64,000 nt of DNA, from contig NZ_JBQKKT010000012.1 of assembly GCF_052116585.1 (NCBI RefSeq), positions 24,506 to 88,505 of the forward strand. The letters are read 5' to 3'. A model generated the notes under the pieces. It was not told the origin of the DNA, made no database searches, and worked only from the letters and a program-made list of their open reading frames with translations. Positions 49,348 to 57,434 of the stretch are shown one piece after another (position 1 is the first letter of the stretch; the number at the start of each line of letters is the position of its first letter). Source of the stretch: Luteococcus sp052116585. GTDB taxonomy: Bacteria; Actinomycetota; Actinomycetes; Propionibacteriales; Propionibacteriaceae. The position numbers were made by a program, and so were the translations under genes.

Positions 49348-50796
49348 ATGGCGCGTGCAAGATATGGTAGTGGAGTGAGCTACAGACTTCGGGAGTTGGC
49401 GCGATCGTATCGCTTTGCATTCGCCGCTGCAGCGGTGGTAGTGATGCTTGTGGTTTCGTCTCTGTGGGCGTACGTGAGCTACGCCTTGTTTAGGGACTTT
49501 CGCAGTGGTATTGATTTAACCATATTTTCCCAGGCGGCAGAGTCCATGGCTAATGGCAACTTGCCTCGGTCTTCTGTTAAAGGGAATGACTATATTCTCT
49601 GGGGGGATCATTTCCATCCTATTATCGCATTCCTTGGACCGATCTATTGGCTGTGGCCAAGTCCATTATCGCTCCTGTGGGTTCAGGCGGCGGCTATTGG
49701 GGTTGCTTCAGCTGTTTTGTGTTTCACGGGATGTGAAGCGCTCCATGATGTCGCAGGTTGGAGTGTTCCAAAGGCATTGCGAGGGGGGATCTTGGTCGGG
49801 CTGTTGTTTGGCGTGTCCCCTGGTATTGAGGGCGGGGCATTCTTTGACTTTCATGAGGTCGCCCTTGCTTTGCCTATTTTGGCATTGGCCTGCCGTGGTC
49901 TGCTGCTGGATCGGACGAGGTCTCTAATCCTTTGGTCTGCGCTCTTTCTTCTTACCAAGGAGGACGCCGGGCTGATTGTGATGGGGTTGGGGTTGGTTGC
50001 CTGGGTTCGGAATCGAAAATCGGTTGGCGGGATTCTTTTCGTTGGCGGATTTATGTGGACGATTCTTTGTATGCGAGTGTTTATTCCATACTTCGCCCGT
50101 GGGCCTTGGGCTTACGGAGGAAAGATCCCCATGGATCCGAGTGCTCTGCTGGACAACGTCGTCTCGAATCTGATCTATCCTGGGTCGCTCTCCATCATGT
50201 TGGCTGTGCTCGTGTTGAGGACTGGTCTGTTGGCGCCGTTTTCGTCATTCATCTTGGCCGTTGTTCCAAATATCGCTTCGCGTGCTCTTACGTCTCAGGC
50301 TGAGTATTATAGTCTTGGCTACCATTACAATATGGTTCTAGCAGTCATTCTGATTGCTGGCTTAATTGATGTATTGTGCAGATATCCTTGTATTTCTACC
50401 CTTTGGTGGAGAACGTTTTTGGTGGGATGCTTGGCCGCGACGCTCATTGGTGCGCGGTTCCCGCGCGCACTCCTTGCGGCATCGGATGCTGAGCGAGCCG
50501 TCAATGCCCGGTGTGCGAGTGCTTTGATCCCGCAAGGCGAGGGTGTGGTGGCCGACGCCTATCTGACGCCCTACTTGTCGATGGACCACAGTCCTGTTCG
50601 CGAGTTGCGCCCAGAGCTCAACGTTTCTATGCCAGGCGGAGTAGAGTTCCCCGAAATCTCCTGGGTTGTTGTTGATAGGGAGACCATTAATTATTCTGAT
50701 CAGAATAAGTGGGCGGTGCGCTATCTTCAAGAGTCTAAGGATGCTGGCTGGCGTGAAATGGGTTCGTGTGGATCTTTTGTTGCACTTGCTAGGTAA
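49348..50796 (+). CDS. DUF2079 polytopic membrane protein
   Basis: A 482-residue protein with about ten membrane helices. The family core is clear: FRSGIDLTIFSQAAESMANG (about residues 51-70) and LWGDHFHPIIAFLGPIYWLW (about 88-107), as in DUF2079 proteins, which resemble GT-C-type glycosyltransferases. The C-terminal extracytoplasmic part has GVVADAYLTPYLS and a single Cys pair region. The start ATG follows the lipoprotein stop without a gap. The base composition is AT-rich relative to neighbours. Its role with the secreted protein (export, modification or immunity) is unknown. Confidence 0.8.
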   Translation: MARARYGSGVSYRLRELARSYRFAFAAAAVVVMLVVSSLWAYVSYALFRDFRSGIDLTIFSQAAESMANGNLPRSSVKGNDYILWGDHFHPIIAFLGPIYWLWPSPLSLLWVQAAAIGVASAVLCFTGCEALHDVAGWSVPKALRGGILVGLLFGVSPGIEGGAFFDFHEVALALPILALACRGLLLDRTRSLILWSALFLLTKEDAGLIVMGLGLVAWVRNRKSVGGILFVGGFMWTILCMRVFIPYFARGPWAYGGKIPMDPSALLDNVVSNLIYPGSLSIMLAVLVLRTGLLAPFSSFILAVVPNIASRALTSQAEYYSLGYHYNMVLAVILIAGLIDVLCRYPCISTLWWRTFLVGCLAATLIGARFPRALLAASDAERAVNARCASALIPQGEGVVADAYLTPYLSMDHSPVRELRPELNVSMPGGVEFPEISWVVVDRETINYSDQNKWAVRYLQESKDAGWREMGSCGSFVALAR

Positions 50797-51021
50797 ACGT
50801 TTCCCGAAGATTGCGAGTCCCTTGGTGGCCTTGTAGTGTGCTTTGTGGGTGGTCGCTCGGATTGGCCGGTGTTATCGCTGAACGTTTGGATGCTGTACGT
50901 GACCTTGACTACGGTTTTGTCACCGTGGGTTTTGCTTCGTGGGTTTTTGATTCCTTTATGGTCTTTCAGTTCTCGATTTTGTAGTTCTTTAACGTAGTCA
51001 CTGAGTGGGCGGGTAGATTTA
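50797..51021. other. AT-rich gap in the island
   Basis: No convincing gene. A minus-strand frame (51083 to 50727) is open but overlaps the DUF2079 gene and lacks coding character. A 3' untranslated region and integrase promoter are expected here. Confidence 0.4.
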
Positions 51022-51231
51022 TTGGTATTTTCGGCCCATGGGGGTGTTGCTGTCGCTATGGCCCCATCACTTGCAAATAGCATCTACCATACTTCAGCGG
51101 GACGGGTCCTTATGGAATATGCTCGTGTGGCCGCGGCTGGTGAGTCACCGGTGATCCAATATCCATCTTCGGGTCGGGCTGAGGTGAACGCCTGGCTCGA
51201 AGGCCGGGCCGACGTGGCCAAGGTCGCCTGA
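51022..51231 (+). CDS. small ORF before the integrase, possible excisionase remnant
   Basis: A 69-codon frame ending 1 bp before the integrase start. Its last 30 residues (SSGRAEVNAWLEGRADVA) resemble the end of MerR/Xis-type HTH proteins that precede integrases. The N-terminal half lacks a recognisable HTH, so it may be a truncated or misread excisionase. Codon use switches to host-like GC within it. Confidence 0.3.
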   Translation: MVFSAHGGVAVAMAPSLANSIYHTSAGRVLMEYARVAAAGESPVIQYPSSGRAEVNAWLEGRADVAKVA

Positions 51232-51232
51232 C

Positions 51233-52348
51233 GTGGCCTACGTCGATCGTGTGGAGCGCACGTCCACCACGGCCGGTGGAAAGGTCCGCAAAACCGTCCG
51301 CTACCGAGTGCGCTATCGCGACGGGGCCGGACAGGAACACGCAGAATCCTTCGCCCGTGCCCTGGATGCCGAGCGTCGTCGAGCCGAGATCGAGATGCAG
51401 CTGCAGGAGGGCCGTTGGCTCGACCCTCGCCGCGGTGACATGCCGTTTCGGCAGTGGGCAGAGCCCTGGGTGCAGACGCGTCATGACCTTCGCCCGACCA
51501 CCAGGGCGCGACTGGAGACCACCATGGCCAAGCAGGTGCTGCCGACGTTCGGTGACGTGCCGCTACGGCGGATCAACAGCGCGCGCATTGCCGAATGGGT
51601 CCAGGAGCTCATGGCTCAGGGCTACTCTGCCGCGACGGTACGCAAGGCCGTCTTCGCCCTGCGCCAGTGCCTGCAGGCAGCCGTGGACGACCGACGGATC
51701 TCCTTCAACGCGGCCATTCACGTGAACCTCCCCACCGAGCGGGCCAAGACGCCCCGCTTCCTCACCCAGCGCGAGCTGGAACGACTCGTCGATGCCATGC
51801 CCGACAAGTACAAGGCCCTTGTCCTGGTCGGCGGGTATGCGGGACTTCGGTGGGGTGAGGTTGCCGGCCTGACTCGCTCGCACATCGATGTCACGCGTTC
51901 GCGGATCATCGTCGAGCACACCGCCGTCGAGGTGCATGGCGTCGTGCACCTGGGCCAGGAACCCAAGACCCGACGTTCCAAGCGCTCCATCCCGGTCGCA
52001 CGTGCGGTCATGCGTAGGATCGAGGAACATCTGGACAGCTTCGTCGGGCCCGGCGCCGATGACCTGGTCTTCACCGGCACACACGGGGGACCGCTGTTTC
52101 GTGGGACCTTCGGCCGGCATGTGTGGCGTCCTGCGGTGAAGGCGGCTGGGATCGACGGTTTCACCTTCCACGGCTTGCGGCACAGCTTTGTGGCGATCCT
52201 GGTCGCGGCGGGATGCAATGTGCGTGAAGTCTCCGAATGGGCGGGCCACAACTCTGTAGCGTTCACCCTGACCAGGTACGGCGGGCTCTTTGCAGACGGT
52301 GCCGACGAGGCAGTCGACCGCCTCGACGCTCTGCTCGGGCCCGGCTGA
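51233..52348 (+). CDS. int: tyrosine recombinase (integrase)
   Basis: A 371-residue phage-type integrase that would recombine attP with the tRNA-Glu site. It has an N-terminal arm-binding AP2-like domain (RYRVRYRDGAGQEHAESFA), a SAM-like core-binding domain (about 70-160), and the catalytic residues Arg in AGLRWGEVAGL (about 205), His-x-x-Arg in FHGLRHSFVA (about 313-318) and Tyr in LTRYGGL (about 348). It is intact and host-like in GC, unlike the cargo. It lies directly beside the tRNA. Confidence 0.94.
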   Translation: MAYVDRVERTSTTAGGKVRKTVRYRVRYRDGAGQEHAESFARALDAERRRAEIEMQLQEGRWLDPRRGDMPFRQWAEPWVQTRHDLRPTTRARLETTMAKQVLPTFGDVPLRRINSARIAEWVQELMAQGYSAATVRKAVFALRQCLQAAVDDRRISFNAAIHVNLPTERAKTPRFLTQRELERLVDAMPDKYKALVLVGGYAGLRWGEVAGLTRSHIDVTRSRIIVEHTAVEVHGVVHLGQEPKTRRSKRSIPVARAVMRRIEEHLDSFVGPGADDLVFTGTHGGPLFRGTFGRHVWRPAVKAAGIDGFTFHGLRHSFVAILVAAGCNVREVSEWAGHNSVAFTLTRYGGLFADGADEAVDRLDALLGPG

Positions 52349-52394
52349 TGCGTACCAAATGCGTACCGCGGCCACCGTCCCCGGACAACGAAGA

Positions 52395-52429
52395 AGCCCC
52401 TGACTCGGTATCAAACCTGGTCAGGGGCT
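52395..52429 (-). terminator. tRNA-Glu terminator hairpin
   Basis: AGCCCCTGAC / GTCAGGGGCT, 10 bp with a 15-nt loop, just past the tRNA-Glu 3' end. Its right arm belongs to the duplicated att sequence. Confidence 0.7.
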
Positions 52430-52441
52430 CCTCGTGTGTTG

Positions 52442-52514
52442 TATCCCCAACGGGATTCGAACCCGCGCTGCCGCCTTGAAAGGGCGGTGTCCTGGGCCGC
52501 TAGACGATGGGGAC
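52442..52514 (-). tRNA. tRNA-Glu (TTC), integration target
   Basis: Acceptor GTCCCCA / TGGGGAT, anticodon stem CCGCC / GGCGG with loop CTTTCAA (anticodon TTC), T-loop TTCGAAT. CCA is not encoded. Its 3' half is duplicated at 47946-47988. Confidence 0.95.
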
Positions 52515-52560
52515 CCGACCGGGCAAGTCTAGGGGTTCTGGCCTCGGGCTCAAAACCAGG

Positions 52561-53931
52561 TCAGTTCACCGTGACGTGCACGTGGTCCTTGTGGTTGGCC
52601 GTGTCGCCACCGCGGTTGGCCATCGGACGCCATCCCTCGGAGCTGCGGGCCACCGACCAGATCTTCTGGTCCCAGATGATGTACTTGATTCCCAGCTCCC
52701 CAGCCCGTGACTGCAGGTCGCGGGCGATCTGCCAGCCCAGCGTCTGGTTGGAGCGGTAGCTGGGGATCATCACGTCGACGGCATGGCCGCTGGGGTGGTC
52801 GGGCAGCGGGTCCTGCCGGACGCCGTACAGGGTCGAGATCTGCGGCTGCGTGGCGCGGATGTGCCAGACGATGCCCTTGGCCGCGGGCACGAGCGAGTCG
52901 AGGCCTCGGGATCCCCCGGTGTTGAGCGACCCGCCGGGCGTGCCGGTGAGGGTGCGGGCCGGGCTGCCCTGGCTGCTCGTCAGGTAACGGGCGGTCACCC
53001 AGCGCACGGCGCCGTTCACCACCACTTGGGCGCGCCCGTTCTCGACGGTACCGGTGACCTTCAGGGCGGTGCCGGGCGGAACGTCGTAGAGGTAGCGCAG
53101 TCCGGTGGAGGCGGGACGAATGCTCAGTGTCGTCGTGGTCCACCGGGTGCCGATCGTTCCGGGGCTCTTCGGGCTGGCCAGAGTGGGGGTGCTGCCCACC
53201 GGGGTGAGGAAGTTGGCGTTCACCCAGCGCAGGGAGCCCTGCCAGATCACCTGCGCGACGCCGTTCTCCCGCTTTCCGGTGAGATCCAGGATGGTTCCGG
53301 TGGGAACGTCGCCCAGGTTGCGGAAGGACGAGTCCGAGGTGGTGCGCATCATCAGTGCGGTGGTAGCCCTGGCGCGAGACGTCGCCTTCACCGTGGTGGG
53401 GGTGGCGGGGGTGCTGCCCGGGCCGGCGAGCCAGGCATTGTTCACCCACGGCTGGCGGCCGTTGAGGGTGATCTGGCTCCAGTCGCCCTGGACACGTCCG
53501 GTCAGCGTCACGGAGGCGCCCTTGCCCAGCGTCGTGATCACGGCGCTGTCGATGCTGGGGCCTGAGCGCACATTGAGCGCTTCGAGGGTGTTGGCCCGGC
53601 CCTGGCCGGTGCGTGCGGCGGCGACGGGTGTGGTGGCACCGGCACTGGTCAGGTACTGGGCGGCGACGAAGGCCTTCTTGCCGCGGTAGGTGACCGGGGC
53701 CCATCCGCCCGACGAGGGGCCGGTCATCGTGATGTCCTCGCCCTGCTGGAGAACGCCCAGGATCTGGGTGCTGGTGCTGGGTCCAGATCGGACATTCAGC
53801 CCCACCGTGGCGGACATGGTGACATCCCTGGCCTGGGCGAGCTCGCCGAGGACCAGCTGGGTACCGCCAACCAACAGGGCGGCCGAGACGGCCGATGCCG
53901 TCAGTGCACGTGCACAGCGCAGCGCAGACAC
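52561..53931 (-). CDS. secreted protein with four SH3b domains and a peptidase-like C-terminus
   Basis: A 456-residue exported protein. The signal peptide is about 1-34 (ALTASAVSAALLVGGTQLVLG). Four bacterial SH3 repeats follow (two with the LNVRSGPS start, about residues 43-95 and 115-167, and two diverged, about 185-235 and 255-305). A C-terminal domain (about 340-456) carries HPSGHAVDVM and KDHVHVTVN, the HxxxxxxD and HxH metal ligands of LAS/MEROPS M15-like peptidoglycan carboxypeptidase folds. It probably binds and perhaps trims cell wall. GTG 53931 is chosen, not a start at 54012, because it gives a normal signal peptide and follows GGAAGG at 9 nt. Confidence 0.85.
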   Translation of the reverse strand: MSALRCARALTASAVSAALLVGGTQLVLGELAQARDVTMSATVGLNVRSGPSTSTQILGVLQQGEDITMTGPSSGGWAPVTYRGKKAFVAAQYLTSAGATTPVAAARTGQGRANTLEALNVRSGPSIDSAVITTLGKGASVTLTGRVQGDWSQITLNGRQPWVNNAWLAGPGSTPATPTTVKATSRARATTALMMRTTSDSSFRNLGDVPTGTILDLTGKRENGVAQVIWQGSLRWVNANFLTPVGSTPTLASPKSPGTIGTRWTTTTLSIRPASTGLRYLYDVPPGTALKVTGTVENGRAQVVVNGAVRWVTARYLTSSQGSPARTLTGTPGGSLNTGGSRGLDSLVPAAKGIVWHIRATQPQISTLYGVRQDPLPDHPSGHAVDVMIPSYRSNQTLGWQIARDLQSRAGELGIKYIIWDQKIWSVARSSEGWRPMANRGGDTANHKDHVHVTVN

Positions 53932-53946
53932 AGAGAACTTCCTTCC

Positions 53947-54026
53947 GGCGGTCTTCCCCACCGCCCGTGGACTCATGGGAGGTGGTGCCGATCGGACGCT
54001 TCCCCACGTCATTGATCGGCACCACC
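53947..54026 (-). promoter_or_regulatory. leader of the SH3b gene: two GGGGAAG-loop hairpins
   Basis: On the minus strand: a 13-bp stem, GGTGGTGCCGATC / GATCGGCACCACC (54026-53981), enclosing GACG-TGGGGAAG-CGTC; then GGCGGT-GGGGAAG-ACCGCC (53965-53947), which directly abuts the GGAAGG ribosome site. Both loops carry GGGGAAG. Confidence 0.6.
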
Positions 54027-54038
54027 CCGTCGTCGCGG

Positions 54039-54044
54039 ACTGTA
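54039..54044 (-). promoter_or_regulatory. -10 box of the SH3b gene
   Basis: TACAGT on the minus strand. The expected start site (about 54032) lies just before the first leader hairpin. Confidence 0.45.
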
Positions 54045-54316
54045 GGACTGCTCCGGGGCGTCGATCCAGCCGACGGGACAGCTCGAGGGTTTGACCTCGT
54101 CATTTCTGGGCGTCGGTCTGGGGCAAATGACACAGACGAAATTCCAGAATTGTGATTCGTGCTGAAGGGACTGGCCAGAGGCGGGGCTGACTAGCGAATA
54201 TGTCGAAAGTCATAAAGTCTTGTTTCTGTGTTTCCCAAGGATTTGGGGTGCTCTGGCGGGCAGCCGCAGGGCGTGTCTGAGGGAAGTTCAGGTTCGGCTC
54301 AAGCCGAGGTTGAGGT
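54045..54316. other. intergenic region, nothing recognised
   Basis: It is AT-richer around 54120-54240 and probably holds the upstream promoter region of the SH3b gene and the 3' end of the next gene's transcript. No frame or repeat is convincing. Confidence 0.4.
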
Positions 54317-54910
54317 TTAGGCTTGGACGGACCGCACCCAGCAACCGTCCGGCGTGGCCAGGACGCGCTCCAGCCGGCCCAGGCTCGCGCCGCCCAGCCC
54401 GGCCTGCAGATCCCCGCGCGGGGCAGGTCGCGCACCGGACAGCATCGCAACGTCCACGCACGCCTTCGCCGGCGCCACCACCAGATGGATGTCGCGACGG
54501 GGTGAGGCAGCCAGGAGGGCGGCCAACTCCTCATCGATCGCCGGCCCAACCACCAACAGGGGGCGCGCCTCACGCCGGGCCCTGGCCAGGGCGTCGAGGA
54601 GCTCGCGCTGGCTCGCCAGCCCGTCGGGGCAGCACAGGACGGCAGGATCGGCGAGCTCCAGGGCCAGCGGATCGGACCAGGTGGCGAAGCGTTCATCGGC
54701 CAGCCGCCCGTCAACGGCGGTGGCGCTCTGCCGGAAGCGCGACATCTCCTCGCGCTGGCGCTCGTCGGCCGAGGACAGGGGCCTGGGCACCAACCTCTCG
54801 AGCGGTAGTCCGACGGTGGACTCGACATCTCGTCGGGATCTGCGATCACGCAGTGAGGCGATCAGCAGCAACACCAGCCCTACGGCCAGGACGACGAGGA
54901 AGCCCTTCAC
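54317..54910 (-). CDS. membrane-anchored protein resembling the GroEL apical domain
   Basis: A 197-residue protein: one N-terminal membrane helix (about 3-20), a basic cluster, a charged linker (to about 80), and a C-terminal region that parallels the GroEL apical domain. Landmarks in order are LALELADPAVLC (about 83-94; GroEL AVELESPFILL), ELLDALARARREARPLLVVG (103-122; [20 protein letters not shown]), AIDEELAALLA (124-134; DVEGEALATLV), LVVAP (143-147; AVKAP), then SLGRLERVLATPDG (176-189; DLGQAKRVVINKD). The GFGDRR loop of GroEL is absent. There are no ATPase or intermediate domains, so it cannot be a chaperonin ring. GTG 54910 follows AAGGAG. The resemblance is by eye and the role unknown. 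Confidence 0.6.
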   Translation of the reverse strand: MKGFLVVLAVGLVLLLIASLRDRRSRRDVESTVGLPLERLVPRPLSSADERQREEMSRFRQSATAVDGRLADERFATWSDPLALELADPAVLCCPDGLASQRELLDALARARREARPLLVVGPAIDEELAALLAASPRRDIHLVVAPAKACVDVAMLSGARPAPRGDLQAGLGGASLGRLERVLATPDGCWVRSVQA

Positions 54911-54928
54911 GACATCTCCTTGGAATCG

Positions 54929-55001
54929 TGCCCCCACTGGGGATCGAACCCAGGACCCATGGATTAAAAGTCCACTGCTCTGCCAACTGAGCTATAGGGG
55001 C
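54929..55001 (-). tRNA. tRNA-Lys (TTT)
   Basis: Acceptor GCCCCTA / TGGGGGC, D-stem GCTC / GAGC, anticodon loop CTTTTAA (anticodon TTT), T-loop TTCGATC. CCA is not encoded. Confidence 0.95.
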
Positions 55002-55080
55002 GTGCGCGCCAGTCTAGCGACCGCGCGAGGGTGCCCGTGGACACCACCACCAGGTGACGGCCACGGGCGCCCGTGCGGGC

Positions 55081-57216
55081 TCAGGCCTTCCAGCGGTACA
55101 GACGGTGCTCCCACTCGTGCTCGAAGGTCTCCGTGAAGCGACCCCCATCGACGGCAATGGTGCGGTCGCCGTCCACCAGCTCCACCTCGGCCGGCTGGGC
55201 GCCGTCAGGCAGGACGATCTCGTAGTCACCCTTGTCGAAGGCCAACTGCTGCATCACGAGCAGGTAGCTCATGCCGTCGGGTGCCTTGGGCCAGTACCGG
55301 GCCGTCAGCTTGTCATTGACCAGCTTGCGATGTGAGCGGGAATTGAAGGCCTCCGCGTGGCGCTGCAGACGTTCCTTCACCTGTGCGACGCGATCGCTCA
55401 CGCCCCGCGCGTAGTGGTCCTTCTGGCGCAGGCCGTGCGGATTGGGCCGCCAGCTGAGCCACGAGTCATCGGTGACGCTCGCCGGCTCGACGCCCTTGGC
55501 CGGCTTGGTGCGGGCCCACCAGAACAGGTACTCGTCCTTGGGGTCGTGGACGGTGTCGCCGGGCTGGTAGTCCTTGCCCGCCTCCCACTTGGGGGCCTTC
55601 TTCCCGTCGGGGAAGGCCTGCGGGAAGAGCAGGATGCCGCTGGCCCCGTGCGTGATGCAGGACATCATGGAGCCCTCTACCTCGTCGGCGCTGGGCACGG
55701 AGGTCCATCCGTCCTGGTCCTCCGCCGTGTTGTTGGAATGGCCCGTGGCGATCACGCCCCAGACCGGCTTCGGGGTCTTCAGGAAGGCCCGGCACCGATC
55801 GACGACGATTCCGTGCGCAGCAGCCCGACGCACGTGCTCCGGCTTGCAACCCCAGGCCTTGACCACGTCGTCGATCACCTTGGGGTTGACGCAGTACGAA
55901 TACAGGTCGGCCGAGACCTGGTGCAGGTCAGGCCGTTCCACCATCTCCCGCACCTGGAAGCGATCGATGCTGGAGATCGTGACACCGATGCCATAGTTCG
56001 TGTAGGTGAACTGGTCGTCGGGGATGGCCGCCAGGTTCTCCACCAACTCCTCGGCCTTCTTCGGATCCATGTCCGGTTCGTCCTGCGGCATCCAGCCGAT
56101 GGTCTCCGCGCCCGGAGTGCCGGTCATGTCCATGCCCTTCATCCGCACCACCCAGATGCCGGCCTGGCGAGGGCCTTCGGGTGCGGCCTTGGGATCAAGG
56201 ACCACGGCCCCGTCGGCATACTTCTTCTCCTGTGCGAATTCCTCCGGGAAGCAGTCCATCCACCACTCCGCCACGGGGAAACGCTTGGGATCGGTGAGGA
56301 CCTCGGCCCCCTTGAACTTGGCGTAGTACTCCACGCCACCGAACCAGTGGTCGACACCGCGCACGGCGGGGTCGGTCGCCGCCGTCCCGGCCTGGTACAG
56401 GGCTGCGATGCGGTCCTCGCCCAGGGCTCCGGCGTGGACGGCCAGCTGCGACCACAGGCCGGAGATGTAGGCGCCCCGGCCTTCCTTGCTGGCCAGCGTC
56501 GCGGCCTTGAGCGAGCCCTTGAAGGCGCCCACATTGCCGCCGCCGACCTTCTTCCCGTCGACGAAACCGGTCGCGGTGCCGTCGGGTGTCATGGTGATCG
56601 CGACGTGGTGCCAGCCGCCGACGATGTCCGGCCCGGGCATCTCGACGACCTTGTAGCCGGGGCCCTCGGCCACCAGTCCCTTGCCGCCGGACTTGAACCC
56701 GAAGGACCATCCGCCCGCCTCCTCGGTGGAGACCAAGTCCAGCAGCCGCTGGTTGAAGTTGGCCTCCTCCTGACAGACCCACATCTGCACCGTGACGCCC
56801 TTGCTGGTCAGGTTGGCCAGGTCCTTGGCGGCCTCCGGCAGCTCGATCCAGGCCTCGTCGCCTGCCAGCCCGGTGTACCAAGCGCGTCCGACCGCATTGG
56901 GGGCGGCCAGCCCCAGCCCGTCATTGGGCCACCACTTGGCGCCGTGCCAGACCAGCGTGCGATCGTGACCCGAATCGTCCCGCGGCTCGGTGGCGTCGGC
57001 GTCCTCCTGCATCGCGACGTAGACCAACGGCTTGTCCGCCATGACCATGTCCGTGAAGGAGCCCGTCGCCCTGCCACCCTGTGCAGTCACCCTGTCGCCG
57101 CCCTTCGAAGTCTCGGTCGGCTCCTCCGGGGAGTCGGCCGAACAGCTGGCCACGGCAGTGGCGGCCAGACCCCCAGCCCCCAGGGCAAGGAAGGTACGAC
57201 GGTTGGTGCTGGTCAC
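55081..57216 (-). CDS. exported LamG/TIM-barrel-like lipoprotein
   Basis: A 711-residue protein with a twin-arginine-like lipoprotein signal (NRRTFLALGAGGLAATAVASC, Cys about 24). A concanavalin-like lectin/LamG domain follows (about 60-260: TVQMWVCQEEANFNQRLLDL, GWHHVAITMTPDGTATGFVDG). A long C-terminal region (about 270-711) has TIM-barrel-like strands (WVVRMKGMDM, TIGWMPQDEPD, VWGVIATGHS, SGILLFPQAF). The acidic MPQDEPDMDP resembles the catalytic Glu/Asp position of glycoside hydrolases, but I cannot assign a GH family. Wall-polysaccharide binding or cleavage is inferred. GTG 57216 gives the signal peptide. Confidence 0.7.
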   Translation of the reverse strand: MTSTNRRTFLALGAGGLAATAVASCSADSPEEPTETSKGGDRVTAQGGRATGSFTDMVMADKPLVYVAMQEDADATEPRDDSGHDRTLVWHGAKWWPNDGLGLAAPNAVGRAWYTGLAGDEAWIELPEAAKDLANLTSKGVTVQMWVCQEEANFNQRLLDLVSTEEAGGWSFGFKSGGKGLVAEGPGYKVVEMPGPDIVGGWHHVAITMTPDGTATGFVDGKKVGGGNVGAFKGSLKAATLASKEGRGAYISGLWSQLAVHAGALGEDRIAALYQAGTAATDPAVRGVDHWFGGVEYYAKFKGAEVLTDPKRFPVAEWWMDCFPEEFAQEKKYADGAVVLDPKAAPEGPRQAGIWVVRMKGMDMTGTPGAETIGWMPQDEPDMDPKKAEELVENLAAIPDDQFTYTNYGIGVTISSIDRFQVREMVERPDLHQVSADLYSYCVNPKVIDDVVKAWGCKPEHVRRAAAHGIVVDRCRAFLKTPKPVWGVIATGHSNNTAEDQDGWTSVPSADEVEGSMMSCITHGASGILLFPQAFPDGKKAPKWEAGKDYQPGDTVHDPKDEYLFWWARTKPAKGVEPASVTDDSWLSWRPNPHGLRQKDHYARGVSDRVAQVKERLQRHAEAFNSRSHRKLVNDKLTARYWPKAPDGMSYLLVMQQLAFDKGDYEIVLPDGAQPAEVELVDGDRTIAVDGGRFTETFEHEWEHRLYRWKA

Positions 57217-57422
57217 GTGAGTGGCGCCTCTCGGGGTCGACGGGTGTCCGGCCCGTCCCCGGGCTGGCGCTGGCAAGGCTAACAACGTCTCGTGCCATGC
57301 TCCGAGGGCCTGTCAGGCCCGTCTCAGGTGAACGTCCGACCCGCTGTGCACAGGCCATGCGGACATCCGGCCAGGCCGTGCCTTCGCCGTCGCGCCGCCG
57401 GGGGAGTGGATCGAGCGCGGGC

Positions 57423-57428
57423 TAGCGT
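57423..57428 (+). promoter_or_regulatory. -10 box of the HAD gene
   Basis: TAGCGT, exactly 6 nt before the GTG at 57435. Confidence 0.5.
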
Positions 57429-57434
57429 GGTGGT

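Larger units (their letters stand above)
47920..52480. mobile_element. small integrative island in tRNA-Glu
   Basis: The element is bounded by 64-bp direct repeats (47920-47983 and 52417-52480), the right one being part of an intact tRNA-Glu. The integrase gene is next to the intact tRNA, as usual. Cargo between 48.1 and 50.8 kb is visibly AT-richer, with many TTT/ATT codons that the surrounding genes avoid. No replication, conjugation or phage structural genes are present, so it is probably a satellite or decayed element. Three point differences between the repeats suggest it has been resident for some time. Confidence 0.85.

Noticed and set aside
50727..51083. A 118-codon minus-strand gene
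   Set aside because: It overlaps the end of the DUF2079 gene, lacks a ribosome site and has no recognisable domain.
53947..54032. A c-di-AMP (ydaO) riboswitch before the SH3b gene
   Set aside because: Wall-hydrolase genes often have it in actinobacteria, but the leader is only about 100 nt and I could not find the conserved ydaO core.
54317..54910. A truncated groEL pseudogene
   Set aside because: The frame is intact, has its own start, ribosome site and membrane helix, and the similarity covers only one domain with no trace of the equatorial part.
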